A stretch of 64,000 nucleotides of DNA, taken from positions 1 through 64,000 of the IMG/VR virus record IMGVR_UViG_3300044675_005263; one strand, given 5' to 3'. This document shows, piece by piece, positions 35,604 through 42,097 of this stretch. The stretch is from a virus. Within the stretch, counting starts at the first letter, position 1. Every line of letters begins with the position of its first letter. The translations under genes and the position numbers were made by a program. A model generated the notes under the pieces. It ran no database searches and was not told the origin of the DNA. It saw only the letters and a program-made list of their open reading frames with translations.

Positions 35604-35759
35604 TTATGGATACAACAGGTCTAGGCAGAATTGGTTCATCTGCTCTGTTGGAACTTTGCACATTTCAGGTGTTGTAGCGTCCATAGCCCAAGCGAACAGA
35701 GCCAACAAGATAACTGCAACTGCGATACGGCGTCTAATAAACTTTGCTTCTGTTTTCAT
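35604..35759 (-). CDS. Small membrane protein, 51 aa
   Basis: Start at ATG 35759 (RBS GCAGGGAGAAG). MKTEAKFIRRRIAVAVILLA: basic residues, one transmembrane helix, then a short external tail with two Cys. Driven by the promoter at 35800-35828. Unknown. Confidence 0.6.
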   Translation of the reverse strand: MKTEAKFIRRRIAVAVILLALFAWAMDATTPEMCKVPTEQMNQFCLDLLYP

Positions 35760-35799
35760 CTTCTCCCTGCTTCCTTTGGCTCCCTTAGCCAATAAGTAA

Positions 35800-35828
35800 A
35801 TACTAACAGACCTTCCTGCACTTTGCAA
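35800..35828 (-). promoter_or_regulatory. Conserved-spacer promoter
   Basis: Minus strand TTGCAA, 17-nt spacer AGTGCAGGAAGGTCTGT, TAGTAT. One of the best family members. Confidence 0.75.
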
Positions 35829-35837
35829 CTTCTCTAA

Positions 35838-36053
35838 CTATTCGGCGTGTTGCTTCTGCTTCTCGATAGTTAGACGAGCCATAGCCAAGAGTTCCTCGAA
35901 ACTTCTAGGGTCTTGATTGAAACACTCCCACGATTGAGCAAGAGTTATTGAGTGAGGCTTTGGCTTTGCTACGGCACTACTTCTATTTCCACCCTTGCGA
36001 CCCTTTAGACTTTTTACAGTTCCCAAGATTGCGCTATCAGGTAATCCCCACAT
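35838..36053 (-). CDS. Small basic protein, 71 aa
   Basis: ATG 36053 after AGGGAAAGGAAAACAAA. Starts MWGLPDSAILGTVKSLKGRK, a glycine/lysine-rich N-terminal part suggesting nucleic-acid contact, then a helical C-terminus. Unknown. Confidence 0.6.
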   Translation of the reverse strand: MWGLPDSAILGTVKSLKGRKGGNRSSAVAKPKPHSITLAQSWECFNQDPRSFEELLAMARLTIEKQKQHAE

Positions 36054-36085
36054 TTTGTTTTCCTTTCCCTATTCCCTATAAATAA

Positions 36086-36114
36086 ATAATAACAGACCTT
36101 CCTGCATTTTGCAA
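36086..36114 (-). promoter_or_regulatory. Conserved-spacer promoter
   Basis: Minus strand TTGCAA, 17-nt spacer AATGCAGGAAGGTCTGT, TATTAT; upstream of the 71-aa gene. Confidence 0.75.
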
Positions 36115-36136
36115 GTATCGGCATAAAATAAAAGTG

Positions 36137-36166
36137 GAGAGGAGCGCCCTTGCGAGCGCCCCTCTC
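36137..36166 (-). terminator. Intrinsic terminator
   Basis: GAGAGG-GCGC / GCGC-CCTCTC stem; on the minus strand it is followed by ACTTTTATTTTA. Ends the 79-aa gene. Confidence 0.75.
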
Positions 36167-36172
36167 AGAGCG

Positions 36173-36412
36173 TTATGCGAGTATGTCGCACTCGGCTGAC
36201 TGTCGGTCTTTCAAGTATTCAGAGCGTTCCTGCTCTGTCTTGAATTCCCAACCAATCATTGCGACATCTGTGTGTCGCTTCTTTTTTGAGTCTTTAGTGT
36301 GTTTTTGAAATTCATCGTTAGCGTAGAGCTGTTGCTCGTGCCACTCGGTGAAATACCAACTACCGACCCAACCACAAACACAAATGTGTTTGACGATCTT
36401 TCCGTATGAAAT
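36173..36412 (-). CDS. Small unknown protein with apparent ATT start, 79 aa
   Basis: The only plausible start is ATT at 36412-36410: GGAGGTAAAAAA sits exactly where other genes here have it before ATG, and an in-frame TAG (36427-36425) closes the frame just upstream. Read with initiator Met it begins MSYGKIVKHICVCGWVGSWY and continues without internal Met until about residue 54. One CxC motif. It has its own promoter and terminator. If the ATT is a sequencing error, ATG would be normal. Confidence 0.6.
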   Translation of the reverse strand: MSYGKIVKHICVCGWVGSWYFTEWHEQQLYANDEFQKHTKDSKKKRHTDVAMIGWEFKTEQERSEYLKDRQSAECDILA

Positions 36413-36458
36413 TTTTTTACCTCCCTACTGTCGGCTCCCTTTCCGACCTAGTAAAACA

Positions 36459-36487
36459 ATCTTACCACACCTTCCTGCATTTTCCTA
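36459..36487 (-). promoter_or_regulatory. Conserved-spacer promoter
   Basis: Minus strand TAGGAA, 17-nt spacer containing ATGCAGGAAGGTGTGG, TAAGAT; upstream of the ATT-start gene. Back-to-back with the plus-strand promoter at 36512. Confidence 0.65.
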
Positions 36488-36511
36488 ATCACGGCGTGTC
36501 GTAGGCTCAAT

Positions 36512-36540
36512 TAGGTTTTGTCAGGAAGGTGTGCTATAAT
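36512..36540 (+). promoter_or_regulatory. Conserved-spacer promoter
   Basis: Weak -35 (TAGGTT), 17-nt spacer TTGTCAGGAAGGTGTGC, perfect TATAAT; drives the gene at 36582. Confidence 0.7.
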
Positions 36541-36581
36541 AGGATTACCGAACAAGGGAAACGGTAGAAGGGAGAAAACAA

Positions 36582-36773
36582 ATGCCAAAGTTTGATGTTG
36601 AAGTTTCAAGCAAAGGTTGGGGCGACCCTAGATTTATTCTTATAGATGTCGCAAACGCTATCCGCAAGGCTGGCGCAACAACTGAAGAACAAGACCAGTG
36701 GTTTAACGAGGCTACCTCGGGCGACTCTGAAAATGTTCTTCGCACCGCAATGAAGTGGGTGAAAGTCGCCTAA
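36582..36773 (+). CDS. Small unknown protein, 63 aa
   Basis: ATG 36582 after AAGGGAGAAAACAA. Starts MPKFDVEVSSKGWGDPRFIL; a compact alpha/beta protein. Own promoter. Unknown. Confidence 0.65.
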   Translation: MPKFDVEVSSKGWGDPRFILIDVANAIRKAGATTEEQDQWFNEATSGDSENVLRTAMKWVKVA

Positions 36774-36836
36774 CTGATTGAGGGCAAGGACTTCCCCCCT
36801 TGTCCTCTCTCGGCGACACGCCAAGAAAAGTAAATG

Positions 36837-36865
36837 CAAGAAATGTCAGGAAGGTATGTTAGACT
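36837..36865 (+). promoter_or_regulatory. Conserved-spacer promoter
   Basis: 17-nt spacer ATGTCAGGAAGGTATGT followed by TAGACT; -35 weak (CAAGAA). Drives 36898-37202. Confidence 0.6.
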
Positions 36866-36897
36866 TACTACAACAAGCCAAACAAGGGAGAAAGAAA

Positions 36898-37005
36898 ATG
36901 GCTAAGAAAGTTCAGATGATTTTTATTCATTGTTGGAAGTGTGGTCGTAGGTTTCAGATTGCAGAGCGTGATTACAACCACGGCGCAGTTTGTGAGGATT
37001 GCTAA
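36898..37005 (+). CDS. Zinc-ribbon microprotein, 35 aa
   Basis: ATG 36898 preceded by AAGGGAGAAAGAAA. Starts MAKKVQMIFIHCWKCGRRFQ and ends GAVCEDC: two CxxC knuckles about 20 residues apart. Its TAA overlaps the next ATG (TAATG). Confidence 0.65.
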   Translation: MAKKVQMIFIHCWKCGRRFQIAERDYNHGAVCEDC

Positions 37006-37202
37006 TGATTAGGTGGAGCAAAGCCGAAGTGGATAATCGTTTGGGGATTATGTCCTCGAACGGAAAATACTTTATAAGCGCAAGAGGCTGGCTTGCTGGT
37101 GGTGTCCTAAATTGGTTCCTCTATGATTTTAGTGATAACACTTACCAAGACGGATTTCGCTATCAAAGAGATGCGAAAGCATTTGCAGAGGAATTAGGTT
37201 AG
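37005..37202 (+). CDS. Small unknown protein, 65 aa
   Basis: Start set at ATG 37005 through TAATG coupling. Starts MIRWSKAEVDNRLGIMSSNG; aromatic-rich alpha/beta protein. Its end overlaps the convergent proteasome-like gene by 4 nt. Unknown. Confidence 0.6.
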   Translation: MIRWSKAEVDNRLGIMSSNGKYFISARGWLAGGVLNWFLYDFSDNTYQDGFRYQRDAKAFAEELG

Positions 37203-37768
37203 TCTCGGTATTGAGTCAAGAGGTAAAAAGGTTCCGCAGTCTTGTTATCAAACTTAGAAGAAACGGCGAGCGCAGTTTTGATCGTAGCTCTTGCAGTTGT
37301 GAGAGTTCTATTCTTGCCCTCTGATAAAGCATTGAGCGCACCCAAAGCAAAGTCCGCACCTGAACCTATCGCATAGAGACCAGTCGTATCGTGGCACCAA
37401 GAATAATCTTCGCCTATCTCATAGATAGTTCCATTTATTAAAACCATAATCTGACTTTCTTGGTCGCCATCTTTTGAGTAAGAGGCTTCTTCAAAACATT
37501 TTTTTAGTTCGGGGATAAACACCGCAGTCATAAACTTATCTAGTTTTACTCCTAGAGTTGATCCTGTGCAAGGCGGTGCCTTAAAAACGTGAGTCATTAA
37601 GTTGATAGCTCGAACATCTCCCGCAACACCTAAAACATAATTACCACTCTTAAAAACTTTACCTGAGTCCTTCGGCAAGACATAAGTTCTGCCATCTTCT
37701 TCGGTAACTCTTGAGTCATAACCAACAACAGCCCAGCCATCACCTTGAACGCTCGCTATTGTTGTCAT
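37199..37768 (-). CDS. Proteasome beta / HslV-like Ntn hydrolase
   Basis: 189 aa starting MTTIASVQGDGWAVVGYDSR. After Met removal Thr2 would be the N-terminal nucleophile, as in HslV (TTI-V-x-V). Further matches: GYDSRVT in the strand position of the conserved Asp17-like residue, a basic GKVFKSGNYVLGVAGD (Lys33-like and G-x-A-G), and GLYAIGSGADFALGALNAL, the helix that packs on the active site. Actinobacteria have their own 20S proteasome; this protein may form a small self-compartment or act on other amide substrates. ATG follows GGGGTAAAAACT. Confidence 0.7.
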   Translation of the reverse strand: MTTIASVQGDGWAVVGYDSRVTEEDGRTYVLPKDSGKVFKSGNYVLGVAGDVRAINLMTHVFKAPPCTGSTLGVKLDKFMTAVFIPELKKCFEEASYSKDGDQESQIMVLINGTIYEIGEDYSWCHDTTGLYAIGSGADFALGALNALSEGKNRTLTTARATIKTALAVSSKFDNKTAEPFYLLTQYRD

Positions 37769-37780
37769 AGTTTTTACCCC

Positions 37781-38023
37781 TTAGTAACGATTATCCCACA
37801 GCTCATCACGCAAAGCGTATTCATAACGCTCGGCGTAACTAGAGTTCTTCTCTGAAATGTCTTCATCTTGGATAAGACCATCAAGAGAGAACACCGCAGT
37901 GCACTCGGGTTCTTCAAACATAATAACTAATTTAGTATCTGACTCGGCAGGGTCATCAACGATAGCCACAACAAACGGAGCTGAACTCCCATTTGAGTGA
38001 TAAACCTTCTGAACTATTTGCAT
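37781..38023 (-). CDS. Small unknown protein, 80 aa
   Basis: ATG 38023, RBS TAGAGGT. Starts MQIVQKVYHSNGSSAPFVVA; beta-rich then acidic. Directly upstream of the proteasome-like gene (12-nt gap) so possibly co-translated. Unknown. Confidence 0.6.
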   Translation of the reverse strand: MQIVQKVYHSNGSSAPFVVAIVDDPAESDTKLVIMFEEPECTAVFSLDGLIQDEDISEKNSSYAERYEYALRDELWDNRY

Positions 38024-38076
38024 ACCTCTAAAGATACCTTGATCGGTGAACCCTGATTTTTACCCCCATACAATAG

Positions 38077-38107
38077 AAAAACCCCCACCTCTCGGCAGGG
38101 GCTTCTC
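38077..38107 (-). terminator. Intrinsic terminator
   Basis: Minus strand AGCCCCTGCC / GGTGGGGGT stem followed by TTTTCTATTG; lies 9 nt after the ArdA-like gene. Confidence 0.85.
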
Positions 38108-38115
38108 TCTACAAG

Positions 38116-38451
38116 TTAGGCAAGGTTTTCGAAGTAATGCCCTTCGTGCTTCCAAACTGTCTTATTCGCTAGAAGGCTACTCGCCCAGTAATCGAAATTA
38201 AAGTAGCGAGCTAGAGTTTCTATCTGACCATTTCCGCCTGAATTGAGTAGCCCAATTCTGTCGGCATAGTTCTCGGCGAAAGTTCTATCGCTTCCGTAAT
38301 AACCTAGATAGGTATTCTCTGCGTCTTGTGCAAAGCTTTCCCAGTTCGCTAGAGATAATCCGTATCCCATAGCGTAAGTGCTTAGAACCGCAAGACTCTT
38401 GTCTGCTTGTTCGATTGCTTCTTCAATCGCTTCAAGATTTGCAACTGTCAT
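38116..38451 (-). CDS. ArdA-like antirestriction protein (short)
   Basis: 111 aa. The segment AENTYLGYYGSDRTFAENYA followed by IGLLN, ETLARYFNFDYWASSLLAN and HEGHYF matches the C-terminal two thirds of ArdA (Y-x-G-x-x-x-S-x-x-x-F-A, then L-A-R-Y-x-D-Y-x-x-x-A). ArdA mimics B-DNA and inhibits type I restriction enzymes. It is shorter than typical ArdA (about 165 aa), with domain 1 reduced, but strongly acidic. Own promoter and terminator fit an early defence-counter gene. Confidence 0.8.
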   Translation of the reverse strand: MTVANLEAIEEAIEQADKSLAVLSTYAMGYGLSLANWESFAQDAENTYLGYYGSDRTFAENYADRIGLLNSGGNGQIETLARYFNFDYWASSLLANKTVWKHEGHYFENLA

Positions 38452-38492
38452 TTGTTTCCCTTGTTAAGTGGTTACTAGAACCAAGTAGATTT

Positions 38493-38521
38493 ATTGTAGT
38501 CGATTATCCTGACATTTGCAA
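38493..38521 (-). promoter_or_regulatory. Conserved-spacer promoter (variant)
   Basis: Minus strand TTGCAA, 17-nt spacer ATGTCAGGATAATCGAC, TACAAT. Strong boxes; drives the ArdA-like gene. Confidence 0.7.
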
Positions 38522-38534
38522 AACGACACGGCAA

Positions 38535-38563
38535 AAGAAAAACCCCGCATTCCTGCGGGGCTT
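38535..38563 (-). terminator. Intrinsic terminator
   Basis: Minus strand GCCCCGCAGG / CCTGCGGGG-type stem (AAGCCCCGC...GCGGGGTT) followed by TTTTCTTTT; ends the DUF2958 gene. Confidence 0.85.
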
Positions 38564-38583
38564 CTCCTTGATCCTTTTTACCT

Positions 38584-38892
38584 CTAGGCGTATTCCTTAA
38601 GTTCGGATAGTCGGCGAGGTGTCCAGTTAATATCACGCTCGACCGCAGGAATTTCAATTCCACCCATTGAAAGTTTTAGACTCTGCAACTCGCTAAGGCT
38701 GAAATACCCCAGCTCTTTCTCAAAGCCGTGAACCATTCCGAAGAATAAATCTTCTCCATCAAACTCCATAGCAAACCAAGTCCAGCCACTTCCCAAAGCA
38801 AAAAACTTAGCGATAATCATTGGGTCTTTTACTTCTTCATTTGAGTAAAGTGCTGGCAACTTCTTGCGTAGTTCTTTAGTTAGTAGTTCCAT
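38584..38892 (-). CDS. DUF2958 protein
   Basis: 102 aa. MELLTKELRKKLPALYSNEE, then GSGWTWFAMEFDGEDLFFGM, ELGYFSLSELQSL and IPAVERDINW are the hallmarks of DUF2958, a family commonly carried on plasmids and phages next to antirestriction genes. Biochemical function is unknown. Here it sits beside an ArdA-like gene, which supports a role in countering host defence. Confidence 0.85.
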   Translation of the reverse strand: MELLTKELRKKLPALYSNEEVKDPMIIAKFFALGSGWTWFAMEFDGEDLFFGMVHGFEKELGYFSLSELQSLKLSMGGIEIPAVERDINWTPRRLSELKEYA

Positions 38893-38933
38893 TTTTTAAC
38901 TCCCTAGTTCTCCAGCTCCCTGCTGGTGTCTTA

Positions 38934-38962
38934 AGTGTAACACATCTTCCTGACTTTTTCTT
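38934..38962 (-). promoter_or_regulatory. Conserved-spacer promoter
   Basis: Minus strand AAGAAA, 17-nt spacer AAGTCAGGAAGATGTGT, TACACT; upstream of the DUF2958 gene. Confidence 0.65.
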
Positions 38963-38964
38963 CC

Positions 38965-39219
38965 TTATCGGGGCTCTTGATTTTCCTCGATTAAAAACGC
39001 AAACCCTGCGCCATTTCCTTCCTCATCTTGAGAGAGGACTAAACCTAGTCCATTATCAAATTCAAGAATAGGAACAGCGTGGTGATTACTAAAATCCCAG
39101 CCCATAAGTTCTTCGGCTTCTTCTTCGGTAGCGCTTCTAATACTTACGAGCTTGGCACCTACCAATTGTCCCCACTCTTTATTTAAATACTCGGTGAGCT
39201 GAATTGTGTTATTCGTCAT
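38965..39219 (-). CDS. Small unknown protein, 84 aa
   Basis: ATG 39219 preceded by GAGGGGTAAAAAA. Starts MTNNTIQLTEYLNKEWGQLV; contains VPILEFDNGLGLVLSQDEEG, typical of small beta-sheet phage proteins. Unknown. Confidence 0.65.
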   Translation of the reverse strand: MTNNTIQLTEYLNKEWGQLVGAKLVSIRSATEEEAEELMGWDFSNHHAVPILEFDNGLGLVLSQDEEGNGAGFAFLIEENQEPR

Positions 39220-39240
39220 TTTTTTACCCCTCTTGTCGGT

Positions 39241-39419
39241 TTAGGTCTAGCTTATCTGATCTCTATAATAATTCAAAATAGACACACCGCACCCTTGCTA
39301 GGGAGAGCAAGGGACGGTGCGATAAGCACAAGTGCTTATCTCAACGGGGAGCAGAAAGGGAAGTTCGCTCGACCCGGTGATCTAATCTTATCATAATCGG
39401 TGTAACTACTTTTTTACCC
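39241..39419 (-). other. Non-coding region with two stable hairpins
   Basis: No gene. Hairpin 1 (39285-39319) pairs CACCGCACCCTTGCT with AGCAAGGGACGGTG; hairpin 2 (39321-39340) is a perfect GATAAGCAC/GTGCTTATC stem. They sit between two minus-strand genes and lack a clean U-run, so they may be a structured leader, an attenuator or a small RNA. Confidence 0.45.
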
Positions 39420-39725
39420 CTAGCCATTAAAACAATCGGGACACTCTACTTCTCTAGTAGTCCCAGCTAGTTCTGCTTTCATTTTTCCAGCACCGTAACA
39501 AGTCTCGCAGTTCGGGTCGCCTTCATCAAGAATTCCTATATGGTTTGAAACAGACTCAACGTCCCAACCGTAGTGCTCCCTCATCAACTGACTAGCTACT
39601 CTAAGACAAGCGTCCTCGTAGACTTCGCCATCTTTTACCCCTTCTTCGGGAACGCCTACCGTAACCATCATTGAGAAATAATCCCCAATAAACATAACGG
39701 TGCGAGTATCCATAACCTTATCCAT
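39420..39725 (-). CDS. Zinc-finger protein, 101 aa
   Basis: ATG 39725 directly after GGGGTAAAAA. Ends with a DnaJ-type pair: CETCYGAGK and VECPDCFNG. N-terminal part (VMFIGDYFSMMVTVGVPEEG) is alpha/beta. Function unknown. Confidence 0.65.
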   Translation of the reverse strand: MDKVMDTRTVMFIGDYFSMMVTVGVPEEGVKDGEVYEDACLRVASQLMREHYGWDVESVSNHIGILDEGDPNCETCYGAGKMKAELAGTTREVECPDCFNG

Positions 39726-39815
39726 TTTTTACCCCTACCTAATTAGTGTGAGCAGTTTAGCAACTTACTCAGGTTGTTGAGACGGCGACTAGTCTAGTGT
39801 GCAACCGCCTCAAAC

Positions 39816-40136
39816 TTATGCGTAGTCCTCGTCTGTCCCATACCCTGCGCTCGCAAGAGTATCGGCATCTGCTTCTACGTCATTCATTTCGTAAGCCTCT
39901 TCGTCCATTCCGAAAGCAATCTCAGCGCTGTGCCATTCTCCCGTTGCTTCGTCAAGGATATTCTCCTCAATACTCCAATCGGCTTCGTCCCAGCGAACCT
40001 CGTCCTTCATAACCTCGGCGATTTTATCTACGAACCTCTGCATAACCGCTTCGGCTTCTTCGGCACTATTAGCAATAATCTCTACCATTGAGATAGTAAG
40101 GGCTTGCCCTGTGCAGTAATACTTATTTTTGTTCAA
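39816..40136 (-). CDS. Small acidic protein, 106 aa
   Basis: ATG 40136 after AGGGAGAAGAAGTTG. Starts MNKNKYYCTGQALTISMVEI; pattern of small phage proteins with an N-terminal strand then a helix (EEAEAVMQRFVDKIAEVMKD) and a very acidic C-terminus, which could be DNA-mimicking. Unknown. Confidence 0.65.
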   Translation of the reverse strand: MNKNKYYCTGQALTISMVEIIANSAEEAEAVMQRFVDKIAEVMKDEVRWDEADWSIEENILDEATGEWHSAEIAFGMDEEAYEMNDVEADADTLASAGYGTDEDYA

Positions 40137-40164
40137 CTTCTTCTCCCTTGTTTGTTGTATCGGT

Positions 40165-40193
40165 ATCCTATCATACCTTCCTGCATTTCGTTA
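40165..40193 (-). promoter_or_regulatory. Conserved-spacer promoter
   Basis: Minus strand TAACGA, 17-nt spacer AATGCAGGAAGGTATGA, TAGGAT; the consensus form of the family. Confidence 0.75.
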
Positions 40194-40195
40194 AA

Positions 40196-40780
40196 TTAGA
40201 AACCTCTCGGTGGTCTTTTAAACTCTCGATCTAAAACTTCTAGGCTGAGCAACCCACCTTTAGAATAATCTCGGTCAAGTCTTGTCGTTCCTTTTTTTCT
40301 TTTGAGCCTATTTTTCTCACTGTTGGCTCTATTACAAGTTATGCAGTATCTACCTTTATAGAGTTTTCCAGTAGGTTGAGTGCTCCAAGTAGAAAGAGAA
40401 AACCCTGTATTTCTTGAATTGTATTCGTGTCCTTGAGGGCAGTGAGTGATTTTTGCGTATCTTTCTTTTGAAACTATTGCGGTGCGAATAAAACCTTTTT
40501 TGATCGCTTCTTTTCTAACCAACTTTTCTAAGTGATAAGGATTAACACACTCGGCAATACCGCAGGTCGGCATTAGTATTTCTAACTTAGTGGGGTAATT
40601 TTGGTCTGAATTGTATGCTTGCCAGAAAATAAATCTCGGGTTCATTCTATAATTATGGTCTTGATAGAAAGGAACATTGGTGTTACTAGTCATAGCCCCT
40701 AGCCATAGCCAGCAATTTTCGGTTGTCCATTTATTCGGTATTAAAACTTTTTGTATTAACTCTTTACTTCTAGTAGGCAT
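40196..40780 (-). CDS. HNH-type endonuclease
   Basis: 194 aa. N-terminal NCWLWLGAM, then IFWQAYN and CGIAECVNPYHLEKL: the W-x-W, C-x-x-x-x-C-x-x-P-x-H-L pattern of phage HNH nucleases. A C-terminal zinc module HCPQGHEYNSRNTG ... GRYCITCNR follows. Likely a homing or free-standing endonuclease; it interrupts an array of very small genes and has its own promoter, consistent with mobility. Confidence 0.8.
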   Translation of the reverse strand: MPTRSKELIQKVLIPNKWTTENCWLWLGAMTSNTNVPFYQDHNYRMNPRFIFWQAYNSDQNYPTKLEILMPTCGIAECVNPYHLEKLVRKEAIKKGFIRTAIVSKERYAKITHCPQGHEYNSRNTGFSLSTWSTQPTGKLYKGRYCITCNRANSEKNRLKRKKGTTRLDRDYSKGGLLSLEVLDREFKRPPRGF

Positions 40781-40826
40781 CTTTTCCCTTTTCTCTCACT
40801 CCCTTAGTGAGTCCCTTTGAAAACCA

Positions 40827-40855
40827 AGTTTATCATACCTTCCTGCATTTTCATA
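40827..40855 (-). promoter_or_regulatory. Conserved-spacer promoter
   Basis: Minus strand TATGAA, 17-nt spacer AATGCAGGAAGGTATGA, TAAACT; drives the HNH gene. Confidence 0.75.
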
Positions 40856-41081
40856 CTTTAGGGCAATCGGCATAAGGGTTTTCACTTCCCTCGTTGTCCT
40901 CGCAACCGCACCAATTAAATCTTTCTACCTGCGTGGCGTGAGTTAGTTCTGCCAACTCTCCCCAACTTATAGAGTCTTGACTACATTTATGATCGTGTCC
41001 CAAGTTTAGTAGCGTTGTATTTTCATCGGTGTTTAGCTCTTGATCACACTTACCGCATAGCGGAATAATTTTTTCCCTCAC
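40851..41081 (-). CDS. Zinc-binding protein with GTG start, 76 aa
   Basis: GTG at 41081 overlaps the previous stop as GTGA; starts VREKIIPLCGKCDQELNTDE. Cys and His pattern CGKC...HDHKC...CGCE...CPKV. Unknown; one of several zinc-knuckle proteins in the region. Confidence 0.55.
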   Translation of the reverse strand: MREKIIPLCGKCDQELNTDENTTLLNLGHDHKCSQDSISWGELAELTHATQVERFNWCGCEDNEGSENPYADCPKV

Positions 41082-41200
41082 TGCGCCACCTCGCAATCGT
41101 GTCCGTAAGCGTATGCTTCACGAGTCATACTTACGCCACACTCTACGCATTTTATTAGCCATACATCTTTAGCGTAATCATAGTCGTCCGTTATTTTCAT
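41078..41200 (-). CDS. Zinc-knuckle microprotein, 40 aa
   Basis: ATG 41200 preceded by GAGAGGTAAAAA. Starts MKITDDYDYAKDVWLIKCVE; CVEC then GHDC could form one zinc site. Coupled to the next gene by GTGA overlap. Confidence 0.6.
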   Translation of the reverse strand: MKITDDYDYAKDVWLIKCVECGVSMTREAYAYGHDCEVAQ

Positions 41201-41220
41201 TTTTTACCTCTCCCTAGTTA

Positions 41221-41305
41221 TGGACTCGGTGGGGAGTCGTATTGTTTCCGACCCTCTAGAGTTCAAGCCGTTCAGGTGTCCAGCGACTTCCCCCCACCGA
41301 GATAC
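41221..41305 (-). other. Leader with long inverted repeat
   Basis: TCGGTGGGGAGTCG (41226-41239) and CGACTTCCCCCCACCGA (41284-41300) are complementary with a bulge and lie between the promoter at 41310-41338 and the 40-aa gene. Possible structured 5' leader. Confidence 0.45.
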
Positions 41306-41309
41306 CTCA

Positions 41310-41338
41310 ATCCTATCATACCTTCCTGCAAAAACAAA
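41310..41338 (-). promoter_or_regulatory. Conserved-spacer promoter
   Basis: Minus strand TTTGTT, 17-nt spacer TTTGCAGGAAGGTATGA, TAGGAT; abuts the terminator of the preceding cassette. Confidence 0.7.
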
Positions 41339-41364
41339 ACCCCCACGCCATAAGCGTGAGGGCT
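41336..41364 (-). terminator. Intrinsic terminator
   Basis: Minus strand CCCTCACGC / GCGTGGGGG stem followed by TTTTGTTTTT; ends the 41386-41917 cassette. Confidence 0.85.
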
Positions 41365-41385
41365 TGCCGTAATCTTTTTACCCCG

Positions 41386-41529
41386 CTAAATAAACTCGGT
41401 CAAGTCCCTATCACTTATCTCGCTTACATCTACGCCTTCGGCTTCAGCGATAGCGTCCCAGAGATCAGCTTCGGTAAAGTCCCCCTCGGGCTTCCACTCC
41501 ATAAGTATAGATAGATAATCTTTCCCCAC
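41386..41529 (-). CDS. Small acidic protein with GTG start, 47 aa
   Basis: GTG at 41529 directly follows GGGGTAAAAAA, the RBS cassette seen before many ATGs here. Begins VGKDYLSILMEWKPEGDFTE; acidic helical (EADLWDAIAEAEG). Four nt after the upstream gene. Unknown. Confidence 0.55.
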   Translation of the reverse strand: MGKDYLSILMEWKPEGDFTEADLWDAIAEAEGVDVSEISDRDLTEFI

Positions 41530-41533
41530 TTTT

Positions 41534-41917
41534 TTACCCCTCTCCCTCTTCATCTTTTATAAGGGTGAACGAAAACCCAGCGCAATACTCGTCGTGGCTT
41601 GCTCGTGTTGCCGTAAGAACGGTGCCTTCTTGCTTGAACCGTAGAGTAAAGTCCCCGTTTATCTTTAGTGTGTCTAACACTTTATCGAAAGACACTACGG
41701 CTTCCCCTCTAACTTTGTCCCAATTCATATTGCTTCCCGTAATTCTTACGGTATTCCAATCCACGCCAACCGTCTTACGCCAAGTGTTCATCATATCTTT
41801 GAACAACCATACCGAGTCCTGCCAGCAATCAAAACAATCGGCGCTAGGCGTGCCGTCCTCGTTGGTGCAAGTGCAATCGCTTTTCATCTCAAGCGTAATC
41901 TTTTCCATTGTGTCCAT
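41534..41917 (-). CDS. Unknown protein with Cys cluster, 127 aa
   Basis: Start at ATG 41917 (RBS GGGAAAGG). N-terminus MDTMEKITLEMKSDCTCTNE, Cys pattern CTC...CFDC, then SFDKVLDTLKINGDFTLRF, a beta-rich C-terminal half. Unknown. Confidence 0.65.
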   Translation of the reverse strand: MDTMEKITLEMKSDCTCTNEDGTPSADCFDCWQDSVWLFKDMMNTWRKTVGVDWNTVRITGSNMNWDKVRGEAVVSFDKVLDTLKINGDFTLRFKQEGTVLTATRASHDEYCAGFSFTLIKDEEGEG

Positions 41918-41952
41918 TATCTTGCCTTTCCCTAGTTTGTTTGAACAAGATA

Positions 41953-41981
41953 ATCCTATCATACCTTTCTGCAAATAGGGC
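41953..41981 (-). promoter_or_regulatory. Conserved-spacer promoter
   Basis: Minus strand spacer TTTGCAGAAAGGTATGA then TAGGAT; one substitution in the core. Drives the 127-aa gene. A CCCGGAAAAAACAAT element (41995-42010) lies just upstream. Confidence 0.65.
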
Positions 41982-42059
41982 TCTTCAACTCCATATTGTT
42001 TTTTCCGGGTCCTCTAGCTTCTCGGCCTGGATCCTTTTTTACCCCTCGCCACAAAAAAG

Positions 42060-42086
42060 AAAAACCCCCGCCGTAGCGAGGGCTTC
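42060..42086 (-). terminator. Intrinsic terminator
   Basis: Minus strand GCCCTCGC / GCGGGGGT stem followed by TTTTCTTTTTT; ends the 93-aa gene. Confidence 0.85.
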
Positions 42087-42097
42087 TCTTACTTCCG

